Below, in pieces: positions 8,560 to 17,097 of a stretch of 64,000 nt of DNA (position 1 is its first letter; every line of letters begins with the position of its first letter). Below the pieces are notes generated by a model. The model had not been told where the DNA came from, made no database searches, and saw nothing but the letters and a program-made list of their open reading frames with translations. The translations under genes and the position numbers were made by a program. The stretch spans positions 62,001-126,000 of the forward strand of contig JAWKPW010000002.1 in assembly GCA_041390465.1 (NCBI GenBank). Direction: 5' to 3'. The stretch comes from JAABRU01 sp041390465. Lineage in GTDB: Bacteria > Desulfobacterota > Desulfobacteria > Desulfobacterales > Desulfococcaceae.

Positions 8560-10014
8560 TCAGCCCCAGCCTGACCAGACCTCATCAAAGATGAATTTTT
8601 CCCGGTCCGGCCCTTTTTCCTGCGGATCAAAATACCGGCGCACGGCTTGTCTGTGCCGGGGCAGGGTTTTTCTGATGACCGGAGAACCGAAGCCGGCCGG
8701 CGTGTCGGAAAGCGCTCCGGGCAAAACCGGCACTGCCTCTGCATTGGGTTCGGGGTTGCCCGGACTGATGCCCATAAGCAGATTTTTCTGCTCGGCTCTG
8801 ACTTGGGAAAGGGGTATGGTTTCCTCTTTGAATCCTGCTGTGGCTTCAGGACTCATTTCTTTCCATGTCATAATTGCATCTGCCCTGCCCCTGTCTGTTC
8901 CTCCCTTGCCGGGCATAAAACCGAGAACGTCTTTCGCACACAGATTTTCCCCATTTTCTTTCAGAAAATCTGCCAGTTCCGAAGTTTCTGACTGGCCCTG
9001 AGCCGGAGATTCACCGGGTTTGAACTGCGCGAGCCCGGCCTTTTCCAGAGATTCAAGTTTCCCCTGCATTTTTTCTTTCATCGCGGCCATATGTTCCGCC
9101 AGTTTTTTCAATTCCGTGTCAGACAGTGCACCGCTTCCCAGAGCTTCCCTCATATCCGGGCTGAGAATCTGTTCAGAGAAATCTTCAGCCGCATTTCCTC
9201 CGGAAGAAAGCATTTCAGACAGTTCCCTGCCCATTTCTTTCAGAATTTCCGAGCGCACCTCCGGCCTGAGCCCGTTTTCTCCGGCAAGGGCCTGTGCCAG
9301 CGATTCCATGCGTTCAAAAGAACGGAGATTCTCAAGCATGTCCTGCGCGGCCTTTTGGCCTTCCATGCTGATTTTTTCCTCCAGATGATCCAAAGATTCC
9401 CAAGTCTTGGCCGGATCATTCCCTTCTGCTGATTTGCTGAGTTTTTCCAGTTCCTCTTTTATCTTTTCCGCTTCCGGTTTTTCCAGAATATTTTCTTCTT
9501 CCAGCAGATCAATTCCGGCACGGAGTTTTTCAGCCGTTTGACCAATATCCAGCACACTGCCGGATGACAGCGGTTTGATATACCGGGGAGTGAGTCCGGC
9601 GCAGGCCAGAAAAACCGCTGCCATTGCCAGCAGGCTCCATTCCCGCGTGCCGTGCCAGATTAATGATGGAGATCGGATTTCTTTTTCAGAATTTATCCAT
9701 TGGGATGCATCCGCCTCATCTGCGGCCATGAACAGCCCGTTCATCTGATTGTATTTATCCAGCAAAGCGGAAACTGCCGGGCGATCAGGCAGTTTCCGCT
9801 TTTCCATGAAAAATGCAGTCAGAAACAGGGGAACAAGACCCAATCCGCCCCATAGAATCAGATGCACAGGAAGGCCCAATGCCGCCCGGAGGATCAGCGT
9901 GACGGTTCCCCAGAGAAAGAGATACACGGTCGCAAAAAACACAAAGCGCCGAAGAGCAAGGCACAGCAGCAGTTTTTTTTGGAACAGCCGGATATGTCTG
10001 TCATTGTGCGTCAT
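8560..10014 (-). CDS. Membrane-anchored coiled-coil protein of unknown function (484 aa)
   Basis: I do not recognise a named family. The N-terminal 70 residues hold two membrane helices (about 21-45 and 50-70), a third hydrophobic segment lies near residue 128-145 (EWSLLAMAAVFLACAGL), and the rest is soluble and rich in Glu, Lys and Leu with long predicted coiled coil (about 160-340). The C-terminus is basic (RKTLPRHRQAVRRYFDP) and ends with FDEVWSGWG. Proteins of this layout occur beside MoxR/Bat (VWA-domain) operons, but no such genes are seen here. The start overlaps the stop of the DUF2283 gene by four bases, so it is translated from the same message as the two small upstream genes. Confidence 0.65.
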   Translation of the reverse strand: MTHNDRHIRLFQKKLLLCLALRRFVFFATVYLFLWGTVTLILRAALGLPVHLILWGGLGLVPLFLTAFFMEKRKLPDRPAVSALLDKYNQMNGLFMAADEADASQWINSEKEIRSPSLIWHGTREWSLLAMAAVFLACAGLTPRYIKPLSSGSVLDIGQTAEKLRAGIDLLEEENILEKPEAEKIKEELEKLSKSAEGNDPAKTWESLDHLEEKISMEGQKAAQDMLENLRSFERMESLAQALAGENGLRPEVRSEILKEMGRELSEMLSSGGNAAEDFSEQILSPDMREALGSGALSDTELKKLAEHMAAMKEKMQGKLESLEKAGLAQFKPGESPAQGQSETSELADFLKENGENLCAKDVLGFMPGKGGTDRGRADAIMTWKEMSPEATAGFKEETIPLSQVRAEQKNLLMGISPGNPEPNAEAVPVLPGALSDTPAGFGSPVIRKTLPRHRQAVRRYFDPQEKGPDREKFIFDEVWSGWG

Positions 10015-10265
10015 GCTGCTCTGCCTGCTGCCAGTCTGCTGTGTGCAAAATGTGCAGTGACGGGCAGGTCAAATATTTCTGTGCGGAAAAGTCTTGTTGA
10101 AAAAAACAGTACCTCTATATTTTCAATCTCTCCGGTTTTCGGATTGACACGGACAACAATTTCATCCCCGATTTCCTCACTTTCCTGTTCAGAATAGGGA
10201 GGGCAGGTGTTGATATACAGAATATCTCCCTGTCTGTCATACCGGAATGTCAGTTTTTTGTCCAT
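10011..10265 (-). CDS. DUF2283 family small protein (84 aa)
   Basis: The sequence LTFRYDRQGDILYINTCPPY, then GDEIVVRVNPKTGEIENIEVLFFS, is the DUF2283 signature (YuzE-like). These small acidic beta proteins are often encoded next to a small basic partner and behave like antitoxin-type modules, though the role is not proven. It overlaps the stop of the upstream gene by 16 bases and its own stop overlaps the start of the 484-aa gene by four bases, so translation of the three is probably coupled. The last twenty residues (AHFAHSRLAAGRAA) look atypical and may reflect a shifted end. Confidence 0.8.
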   Translation of the reverse strand: MDKKLTFRYDRQGDILYINTCPPYSEQESEEIGDEIVVRVNPKTGEIENIEVLFFSTRLFRTEIFDLPVTAHFAHSRLAAGRAA

Positions 10266-10576
10266 TCAGTATCTCCTGATGCTGCCAGTCTTCTGGCAAT
10301 ATAAGCGGTTATAATCCAATGCCTTTCAGAGGGAAATCCGTCACTTACCACAGCAACGGTCAGATATTTTCCATCCCGCAGTCCCTCAAACCATCTGGTG
10401 AACATTTTTGCATTTGCAAAACGGGAACTTCTGCGTATATGATCCGGATCAGCGAGTGTGTCGGCAATACATCCGATATGTTCAGGCAGCAGGTCGGGAT
10501 GCGTTTCTGCAATATGGCGTTCCCGTTCTTCTGTCAACTCAACCTCTCCTTTCAGATAAGGGCATGGAAAATACAT
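10250..10576 (-). CDS. Small protein with PBECR/RelE-like nuclease-fold features (108 aa)
   Basis: A 108-aa soluble protein: LTEERERHIAETHPDLLPEH, then a DPDHIRRS segment, then KYLTVAVV and ERHWIITAYIARRL. The order of helix, DP-x-x-I-R and two strands with a final I-T-A-Y recalls the phage-derived barnase/EndoU/ColicinE5/RelE-like (PBECR) and related toxin domains. It overlaps and precedes a DUF2283 gene, a common genomic partner. I infer a toxin-antitoxin-like pair; no catalytic residue has been shown. The ATG at 10576 has only a weak ribosome binding site. Confidence 0.55.
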   Translation of the reverse strand: MYFPCPYLKGEVELTEERERHIAETHPDLLPEHIGCIADTLADPDHIRRSSRFANAKMFTRWFEGLRDGKYLTVAVVSDGFPSERHWIITAYIARRLAASGDTEWTKN

Positions 10577-10734
10577 CCGAATACTCCTCGTCTGCAGTCA
10601 AAAATGTAAACCTGAAATTCATATTATCAGCAGAATAACTGGGGTTCATACAGTTTCAGTGATTACGATGACTGGCATGACTCCTGCTGTCACGGCAATC
10701 ACACAAGCTGGAAGCTTATGTTTGCCTGTTTGCC

Positions 10735-11340
10735 TCATTTTTTGTTTATTTCTTCCAATGTTCTGACAATCATGCCCAGTTCCGGCCTTTTGTTGATGTC
10801 ATCCACATGGGCGAGGCGTATGATTCCCTGTTTGTCAATGACGAAAATGGCACGTTCCGAAACTCCGTCCGAGCGCAGCACACCGAAACTGTCCGCGACC
10901 GCGCCGTGGGGCCAGAAATCCGAAAGCACCTCAAACCAGATATCGCCCATCTGCCGCGTCCAGGAGTAAAGGGTGGGAATATTGTCCACACTGATGCCCA
11001 GAAGGACAGCATCATGGCTTTCAAACAGTTCCCGTGCAATGCTGTAACCGGGCCATTGATCAGAGCATACCGGAGTCCAGGCCGCAGGCACAAAGGAAAT
11101 CACCACATTCTTTTTGCCCCGGAACTGCTGCAGGGAAATTTTCTGTCCGGAAATTGCAGGCAGGGTGAAATCCGGTGTCTTGTCTCCGATTTTGACTTTG
11201 AGAACACTGTCAACCGCTTTCATTTCACCGGGATTGTAAACATTGTCTTTGAACACATCAGACAGGGCAAACGCCTGCGCAGCGCAGACAAGTGCGGCAA
11301 AACCTGCCATAACTGTCCATAATCCGAATTTTTTTCTCAT
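10735..11340 (-). CDS. Exported peroxiredoxin (AhpC/TSA-type redoxin), 201 aa
   Basis: A signal peptide (residues 1-25, ending FALS) precedes a thioredoxin-fold redoxin domain: KIGDKTPDFTLP, LQQFRGKKNVVISFVPAAWTPVCSDQW, where the Cys in TPVC is the peroxidatic cysteine, and WPHGAVADSFGVL. It would reduce peroxides in the periplasm. No clear resolving cysteine is seen, so it may be 1-Cys type or be reduced by a partner. Its start overlaps the stop of the TlpA-like gene by four bases (ATGA), so the two are co-translated and the CPHC protein is a plausible reductant. Confidence 0.88.
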   Translation of the reverse strand: MRKKFGLWTVMAGFAALVCAAQAFALSDVFKDNVYNPGEMKAVDSVLKVKIGDKTPDFTLPAISGQKISLQQFRGKKNVVISFVPAAWTPVCSDQWPGYSIARELFESHDAVLLGISVDNIPTLYSWTRQMGDIWFEVLSDFWPHGAVADSFGVLRSDGVSERAIFVIDKQGIIRLAHVDDINKRPELGMIVRTLEEINKK

Positions 11341-11873
11341 TTTTCCCCTCCCTGTTTCATGCCGGATTCTTTGATGATGCTGTCCAGAAACTCTTCCGGT
11401 GTTCCAATGCCGCCCAGATGGGAATGGAAGATCAGAGGTTTGCCATTTTCCGCAAATGTCACTCCCACAAAATACGGCGTTCTCACCTCTCCGATTTTCC
11501 TGTGAATGGCAAAATCCGCATCAGGAAAAAGCGGAAAGCGGACATCATATTTTTTTCGGAAGAAATCCACCTCATATTCCGAGTTTCCCGCGCCAATGCC
11601 GATAAGCTTTATCCGATCCCGCAGCAGAGGATCCGCTTCGATTTTTTCATAAAAATCATTAAGAGCAGGCGCTTCTTTCTGACAGTGGGGGCAGTACATG
11701 CTGAAAATCTGAATAATCAGCACATCGGCTTTGGGCAGGGTTATGCCGGTTTCCGGAAAAAAGCTCCCTTTTTTCAAGGGGCTGTCTTCCTTATCCGTCT
11801 CGCCCGCCATTGCTGCTGCTGGCAGAATCAGCAGACAGGTGATAAACAGAAAAAAGCTTTTTCCAATTTTCAT
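11337..11873 (-). CDS. TlpA/ResA-like thiol-disulfide protein (178 aa)
   Basis: A signal peptide (residues 1-23, AMAG) leads into a thioredoxin-fold domain with the active-site motif YCPHC at about residue 59. Flanking segments VLIIQIFSMYCPHC and IKLIGIGAGNSEYEVDFFRKKYDVRFPLFPD and the cis-proline region VRTPYFVGV are typical of the TlpA-like thioredoxins. It acts in the periplasm, probably delivering or accepting electrons for the peroxiredoxin encoded directly downstream. First gene of a two-gene operon; the divergent intergenic region to 12081 holds the likely promoter. Confidence 0.88.
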   Translation of the reverse strand: MKIGKSFFLFITCLLILPAAAMAGETDKEDSPLKKGSFFPETGITLPKADVLIIQIFSMYCPHCQKEAPALNDFYEKIEADPLLRDRIKLIGIGAGNSEYEVDFFRKKYDVRFPLFPDADFAIHRKIGEVRTPYFVGVTFAENGKPLIFHSHLGGIGTPEEFLDSIIKESGMKQGGEK

Positions 11874-11964
11874 ACAGGATCCTTTCCGTCAAAAAAACAG
11901 AATTTGTCAGATGACGAACATTGACAGCCATTAATCACTTGATCTTTTTTTCTCTTAGGGATAT

Positions 11965-11987
11965 TTACTATAATTGCTTACTATAAT
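11965..11987 (+). promoter_or_regulatory. Repeated TTACTATAAT in a divergent intergenic region
   Basis: TTACTATAAT occurs at 11965-11974 and again at 11978-11987, 13 bases apart, in the AT-rich gap between the divergently transcribed TlpA-like and beta-helix genes. Each copy contains a perfect TATAAT-like minus-10 hexamer (CTATAAT). No good minus-35 is seen for either. They may be alternative plus-strand minus-10 boxes or a repeated operator. Confidence 0.35.
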
Positions 11988-12080
11988 ATAGGATTGCGAT
12001 ATTGAAAACAGAAATTTTTGCATAAAAGGCATTTTTCTGCAATGGCATTCGGAATATCAAAATTTATAAGGGCATAACAG

Positions 12081-13340
12081 ATGAAAAATATACAGAATTC
12101 GCAGATCAGAAAACTGATGGCAAAAGGTGTGGACGTTCCCTGTCCCGAAACTGTGTTTATCGATGCAGATGTGGATGCAGAAAGGATTTCCGGGCAGGGC
12201 GTTCGGATTTATCCGGGTTGCAGAATATCCGGTTCTTCCACTCTGATTCTCGCGGGCGCGCAGCTTGGTTCCGAAGCCCCGGTCACGCTGGAAAACTGTC
12301 AGATAGGCCCGGATGTCAGTCTCAAAGGCGGATTTTTCCGGCACTCTGTTTTTCTCAAAAAAGCATCCGCAGGTTCCGGCGCGCATGTGCGGGAAGGGTG
12401 CATTTTTGAAGAAGGGGCAAGCATCGCGCATACTGTGGGACTCAAGCAGACCATTCTTTTCCCCTTTGTCACTTTGGGCAGTCTGATCAATTTCTGTGAC
12501 TGTCTTATGTCCGGCGGAACAGGCAGAAAAGATCACAGCGAAGTGGGAAGTTCCTATATTCATTTCAATTATACGCCCAATCAGGACAAGGCAACGGCTT
12601 CGCTGCTGGGCGATGTGCCGCGCGGGGTCATGCTGAAACACAAACCTGTGTTTCTGGGCGGACAGGGCGGTCTGGTCGGCCCGTGCAGACTGGAATTCGG
12701 CACAGTCATCGCTGCAGGCTGTGTCTGGCGCAAAGATGAACTCCGGCCAAACCGTCTTCTGATCTGCGGCGCAGGACGCGGAGGCAGTATGCCTTTTTCC
12801 ACAGGCGTTTATCAGAATGTGAAACGGATTCTTGTGAACAATTTCATTTATATTGCCAATCTTGCCGCGCTGGGTCAGTGGTATGCGCAGGTGCGATCCC
12901 TTTTTGTTTCAGAAACATTTCCGCAGGTCCTGCTGGATGGTCTGCAGGAAAAAATCAGTTTGGGCATTGCGGAGAGGATCAAACGACTGAAGGAACTTGC
13001 TGGAAAAATGCCGGGTTCTGCTGCGGCATATCTTGCTGCAAGCGGAGAAAGTGCGTCTGCGTCCCTGCTTGCACAGAAAAAGGAATTCCATGAAAACTGG
13101 CCGGAATTGGCTGAAATTTTCCAAAAAGCGCAAATGACACAGGGAAATATTCAGATGCGGGATGCTTTTCTCAAAACAGTGGAAAAAGGAATTCGGGAAA
13201 AGGGAAAAGATTATATCCCGGTCATTCAGTCTCTTGCAGCAGAAGAAGCAGAAAGCGGAACCTGCTGGCTGCAGGGAATTGTGGATGAAACTGTGAATAC
13301 GGCATTGGGAATTCTGCCATCTTTGGGTTCAGTCAGGTAA
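12081..13340 (+). CDS. Left-handed beta-helix (hexapeptide repeat) protein, GlmU-like C-terminal fold, 419 aa
   Basis: Residues 20-240 show hexapeptide-like turns (VFIDADVDAERI, VRIYPGCRISGSSTLI, AQLGSEAPVTLENCQIGPDVSL, GAHVREGCIFEEGASIAHTVG), the left-handed beta-helix seen in GlmU and related acyl- or nucleotidyltransferases. A GGTGRKDHSEVGSSYIHFNYTP segment follows. No N-terminal nucleotidyltransferase domain (GxGTRM) is present, so it is not a complete GlmU. The C-terminal half (about 270-419) is helical. Similar proteins are sometimes labelled UDP-GlcNAc pyrophosphorylase-like; I infer a sugar-nucleotide or envelope role only from the fold. ATG at 12081 with AGGG upstream. Sixteen bases separate it from the next gene. 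Confidence 0.7.
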   Translation: MKNIQNSQIRKLMAKGVDVPCPETVFIDADVDAERISGQGVRIYPGCRISGSSTLILAGAQLGSEAPVTLENCQIGPDVSLKGGFFRHSVFLKKASAGSGAHVREGCIFEEGASIAHTVGLKQTILFPFVTLGSLINFCDCLMSGGTGRKDHSEVGSSYIHFNYTPNQDKATASLLGDVPRGVMLKHKPVFLGGQGGLVGPCRLEFGTVIAAGCVWRKDELRPNRLLICGAGRGGSMPFSTGVYQNVKRILVNNFIYIANLAALGQWYAQVRSLFVSETFPQVLLDGLQEKISLGIAERIKRLKELAGKMPGSAAAYLAASGESASASLLAQKKEFHENWPELAEIFQKAQMTQGNIQMRDAFLKTVEKGIREKGKDYIPVIQSLAAEEAESGTCWLQGIVDETVNTALGILPSLGSVR

Positions 13341-13356
13341 AAAAAGGAAAACAGCT

Positions 13357-13908
13357 TTGGATTTGCCGGTACACATTGCAGGCGCAGCATTCGCGGGCAA
13401 TATGATTCTGCATTGCACCCGATATTCCAGTGAACATTTGCCAGATCGCTCATTCAAAATGATATTGGCCTGTTTTCTGTCTGGCGTATGTTCCCATCTG
13501 CTGCTGGATGCACTGCCTTATTATGACTGGATATTTGAGATTCCCATTTTTTCGGGACTGCCCGGCAGTTGGCTGTGGAGGCAGGTTGCTGCAACTGTTC
13601 CTGTAATTGTCATCATTTTTTGGATCAGCAGACAGCATTGGTTTCTGTCTTTTGTTTCCATGAGCGGCGGGCTTTATCCTGATTTGGAAAAACTTCTGTA
13701 TTTTGATTTTCATCTTCCCAAAGCCTTTGTTGTTTTTCCGTATCACAGTTGCAGACTGTCTGACAGTGCATGGGAAAAAGCCCATGAATCCCATCTGATT
13801 GTTTTTGAAATTGCAGTGTTTGCGCTGTTAATGACAGGAATTTTTCTGACCTCGAATTCCAATTCCAAAAAATTTGATATGAGCAGAATGGAAGAATTGC
13901 AGAAATGA
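13357..13908 (+). CDS. Membrane protein, DUF457/YdjM-like metal-dependent hydrolase (183 aa)
   Basis: The start HIAGAAFAGN, the segment ACFLSGVCSHLLLDALPYYDW and four membrane-spanning stretches fit the DUF457/YdjM-like inner-membrane hydrolase group, in which His and Asp residues of the HxxxD type (here HLLLD) bind metal. The substrate is unknown. The start is a TTG at 13357 with AAAGGAAA upstream; no ATG is available without losing the conserved N-terminal histidine. Its stop overlaps the start of the restriction-modification gene (ATGA), so the two are co-translated. Confidence 0.6.
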   Translation: MDLPVHIAGAAFAGNMILHCTRYSSEHLPDRSFKMILACFLSGVCSHLLLDALPYYDWIFEIPIFSGLPGSWLWRQVAATVPVIVIIFWISRQHWFLSFVSMSGGLYPDLEKLLYFDFHLPKAFVVFPYHSCRLSDSAWEKAHESHLIVFEIAVFALLMTGIFLTSNSNSKKFDMSRMEELQK

Positions 13909-16900
13909 AAGAACATTACACTGAATATTTTCAGCAGATGAAGCTGATTGGACAGGAAGGCACGGAACACACGTACCGGACGCATCTGGAGAATCTGCTC
14001 AGTCAGATCAAAACAGATAAGGAAATCCGCATCATCCACGAACCGAAACGGAAAAAGGGATTCGGTGCGCCGGATTTCCGCATGGAAAAAAGCGGGGCTG
14101 TGACCGGTTACACGGAATGCAAGAAACCGGGTGAAAATCTGGATGCTGTGATCAAATCCGGGCAGATGAAAAAATATCTGGCCCTGTCCGACAACCTGAT
14201 TCTCACGGATTACAGAAGATTTCTGCTGTTCAGAAACGGCGATCCGGTTCCTGCGGAGACCTGCAATCTCTTTGATTCGTCAGACTGGCAAAAAGCAAAA
14301 TCCGTGCTTTCAGAAGAGCGCATTCAGGCACTTGACCGGCTTTTCTCCAATTTTTTCCTGTCCGCACCTGCGCTGATAAGTGATTCGCAGCGGCTGGCCG
14401 TGTGCCTTGCGGAGCGGGGAAAAATCCTCAAAGAATACGTGGCAGAACTGCTTGACAATAAAGGAAATGATGATTTTTCCCAGAAAATCCGGGGACTGTG
14501 CGCCACCTTTCAGGAAACTCTGGTGAAGGACATGAACCATGAGGAGTTTGCGGATGCGTATGCGCAGACCGTGATTTACGGCTTTTTTCTGGCCCGTCTG
14601 CAGTCGGGTCAGAAAATAACTCTTGACGCGGGCAGAGCGGTTCCGTCCTCTTTCCGGGTGATAAAAGAGTTTTTCAGTTTCATCAGTTATGACTATTCTC
14701 TCCCGAATCATGTTTCGTGGATATTTCAGGAAATTGTCAGTCTCATAAACCACATTGATCTGAAAGGAATTTCCCGCTCCCTTTCCTTTGAGAAAAAGGA
14801 CACGGAGCAGACAGTTGATCCCTATCTGTATTTTTACGAAACCTTTCTGGGTGAATTTGATCCGCAGAAAAGAAAGGCAAAGGGGGTTTATTACACACCG
14901 GCGCAGGTCGTTGGTTTTATTATCCGTTCCCTTGACAGAATTCTGGCTGACACATTTTCCAAATCAGCCGGATTTGCGGATTCCTCTGTCACAGTTCTTG
15001 ACTTTGCCACCGGAACAGGAACCTTTCTGCTGGCCGTGTCTGAGCTGGTGCTGGACAGAATCCGGCAGAAGGACGCGGGCAGTCTGAAGAGTGTGATTTC
15101 GGATCATATCCTGAAAAATTTTTACGGATTTGAATGCCTTGCCGCGCCGTATGCAGTCGCGCATCTCAAACTTTCCCAACTGCTCAGAGACAGCGGGTAT
15201 CAGATTCAGGACAGTGAAAGACTGCAGATTTATCTCACTGACACCCTTGATGATTCGCAGCATAAGACAAACACCCTGTTCCCGGTCATTTCCAGAGAGG
15301 GAAACGAGGCCAATGCGATAAAACTGGAAAAACCCGTGCTGGTCATCACGGGAAATCCGCCGTATTACAGCCGTTCCAAAAGCGGAAGTCAGTGGGTGGA
15401 GGATTACAAGCCGGCCGGGGAGAAAAACATTCAGCCCCTGCATGATGACTACGTGAAATTCATCCGCTTTGCGCATCACAAAATGGAGAAAAACAGGCAG
15501 GGTGTGATCGGCATCATCACCAACAGCTCCTTTCTCAGCGGCCTGATTCACCGGAAAATGCGGGGGCTGCTGATGCGGGATTTTGATGAAATCTACATTC
15601 TGAACCTGCACGGAAATGCAAGAATTCAGGAAACCTGCGAAGACGGAAGCCCTGATGAGAATGTGTTTGACATCATGCAGGGCGTGGGCATCAGCATTTT
15701 TGTGAAAAGGGAAAAACGGGAGAAAACCTGCCGTGTTTTTTATCATGATCTGTACGGAAAACGGGAGGATAAATTCGGATTTCTGGAAAAGCATGACGTA
15801 AGAACACTGAAATGGAGAGAACTGAAAACAGAAAGTTTTGAAAAACAGTTCAGAAAAACGCTCTGGGGAAAGGAGCGTTTCAGAGAACCCCTGAATTTCT
15901 TTGTTCCATTGAAAAACGGAAAAACAGTGAAAAATTACGGTTCTTTTCTGGGAATTTATGAAATTTTCAGAGAATATTCAAGCGGAGTGAAAACGCACCG
16001 GGATCATTTTCTTGTGGGATTTGACAGAGAGGAACTGACAGACAGATTCAGCAGATTCATCAAAAATGATTTGAATTTTGTCCGGGAATTTTTGAAACTG
16101 AAAAGTACGAGAGACTGGAGTTTGGAAAAGGCAAAAGAAAATTTGGCAAATGTAAATATTTCTGATTATATTCAGGACTATGATTACAAGCCATTTGACA
16201 CCCGGAAAATAATCTATAATTTGAATCTGGTTGAGAGAATCCGGTATGACACAATGCAGCATTTTCTGATGGGAAAAAACACAGGTATCTGCTTTATAAG
16301 GAATTATTATGGCACTGCCAATTTTGATTTCACAATGGTGACAGACAAACTGTCTGACATTCATTTTATCGGGGGACAAAGTTATGTCGCCCCGCTTTAC
16401 CTTTACCAGACTCCGAATTCAGATTCGGAAAACGGGCAGAACGGCATGTTTGATGAAGAAACGGGGATGAAGAAGAAAGTCAATTTCACAGGGGAATTTC
16501 AGGATTTCATCAGAAAGAAATATCATCAGCATAATCCGTCTCCGGAAGATGTTTTCGGCTATGTTTATGCAGTGATGAACTGCCCGTCTTACAGGGAAAC
16601 GTATCTGGAATTTCTGAAAATGGATTTTCCCCGCATTCCCTTTGCGGATGATTTTGAGGCTTTCAAATCACTTGCAGCACTCGGAACCGAGCTTGCGGAA
16701 CTTCATCTGATGAAAAAATCATATTCCGAAAGCCCGGTTTCCTTTCCGGAATCAGGCAGCGACACGGTGGAAAACGTGCGTTTTGTTCAGGATGAAAACA
16801 GTAAGACAGGAAATGTTTTCATCAATAAAAATCAGTACTTTTCAGGTGTTCCTGTTTCTGCATGGGCATTCTGCATCGGCGGTTATCAGGTGCTGGACAA

Positions 16901-17033
16901 ATGGCTCAAATCCCGCAAAGGCCGTGTGCTGAGCTATCCGGAAAAGGAGCATTTCAAAAACACGGTCAGCATTCTCACTGCAACAGAGCAGTACATGGAA
17001 AAGATTGACAGAATCTGGCAGGAAAATCTGTAA
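13905..17033 (+). CDS. Single-chain type IIG restriction-modification enzyme (1042 aa)
   Basis: One polypeptide combines cleavage and modification. Residues 1-140 form a PD-(D/E)xK nuclease domain: D57 in GAPDFRM and E71-C-K73 in YTECKK. A helical connector follows, then an N6-adenine methyltransferase domain with GVYYTPAQVV (about 325), motif I DFATGTGTFLL (about 365) and catalytic NPPY (about 484). The C-terminal third (about 640-1042) is the probable target-recognition region and ends with WLKSRKGRVLSYPEKEHF. This is the type IIG/IIL layout; no helicase domain is present, which separates it from type ISP enzymes. The recognition sequence cannot be predicted. The ATG overlaps the preceding gene. 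A phage-defence role is inferred from the family. Confidence 0.88.
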   Translation: MKEHYTEYFQQMKLIGQEGTEHTYRTHLENLLSQIKTDKEIRIIHEPKRKKGFGAPDFRMEKSGAVTGYTECKKPGENLDAVIKSGQMKKYLALSDNLILTDYRRFLLFRNGDPVPAETCNLFDSSDWQKAKSVLSEERIQALDRLFSNFFLSAPALISDSQRLAVCLAERGKILKEYVAELLDNKGNDDFSQKIRGLCATFQETLVKDMNHEEFADAYAQTVIYGFFLARLQSGQKITLDAGRAVPSSFRVIKEFFSFISYDYSLPNHVSWIFQEIVSLINHIDLKGISRSLSFEKKDTEQTVDPYLYFYETFLGEFDPQKRKAKGVYYTPAQVVGFIIRSLDRILADTFSKSAGFADSSVTVLDFATGTGTFLLAVSELVLDRIRQKDAGSLKSVISDHILKNFYGFECLAAPYAVAHLKLSQLLRDSGYQIQDSERLQIYLTDTLDDSQHKTNTLFPVISREGNEANAIKLEKPVLVITGNPPYYSRSKSGSQWVEDYKPAGEKNIQPLHDDYVKFIRFAHHKMEKNRQGVIGIITNSSFLSGLIHRKMRGLLMRDFDEIYILNLHGNARIQETCEDGSPDENVFDIMQGVGISIFVKREKREKTCRVFYHDLYGKREDKFGFLEKHDVRTLKWRELKTESFEKQFRKTLWGKERFREPLNFFVPLKNGKTVKNYGSFLGIYEIFREYSSGVKTHRDHFLVGFDREELTDRFSRFIKNDLNFVREFLKLKSTRDWSLEKAKENLANVNISDYIQDYDYKPFDTRKIIYNLNLVERIRYDTMQHFLMGKNTGICFIRNYYGTANFDFTMVTDKLSDIHFIGGQSYVAPLYLYQTPNSDSENGQNGMFDEETGMKKKVNFTGEFQDFIRKKYHQHNPSPEDVFGYVYAVMNCPSYRETYLEFLKMDFPRIPFADDFEAFKSLAALGTELAELHLMKKSYSESPVSFPESGSDTVENVRFVQDENSKTGNVFINKNQYFSGVPVSAWAFCIGGYQVLDKWLKSRKGRVLSYPEKEHFKNTVSILTATEQYMEKIDRIWQENL

Positions 17034-17097
17034 CTGCAGGGAAAATTGTGAAAATTGAAATTCTGACCATGTGCTATGTGCAAAGAAGTGTGAAAAT

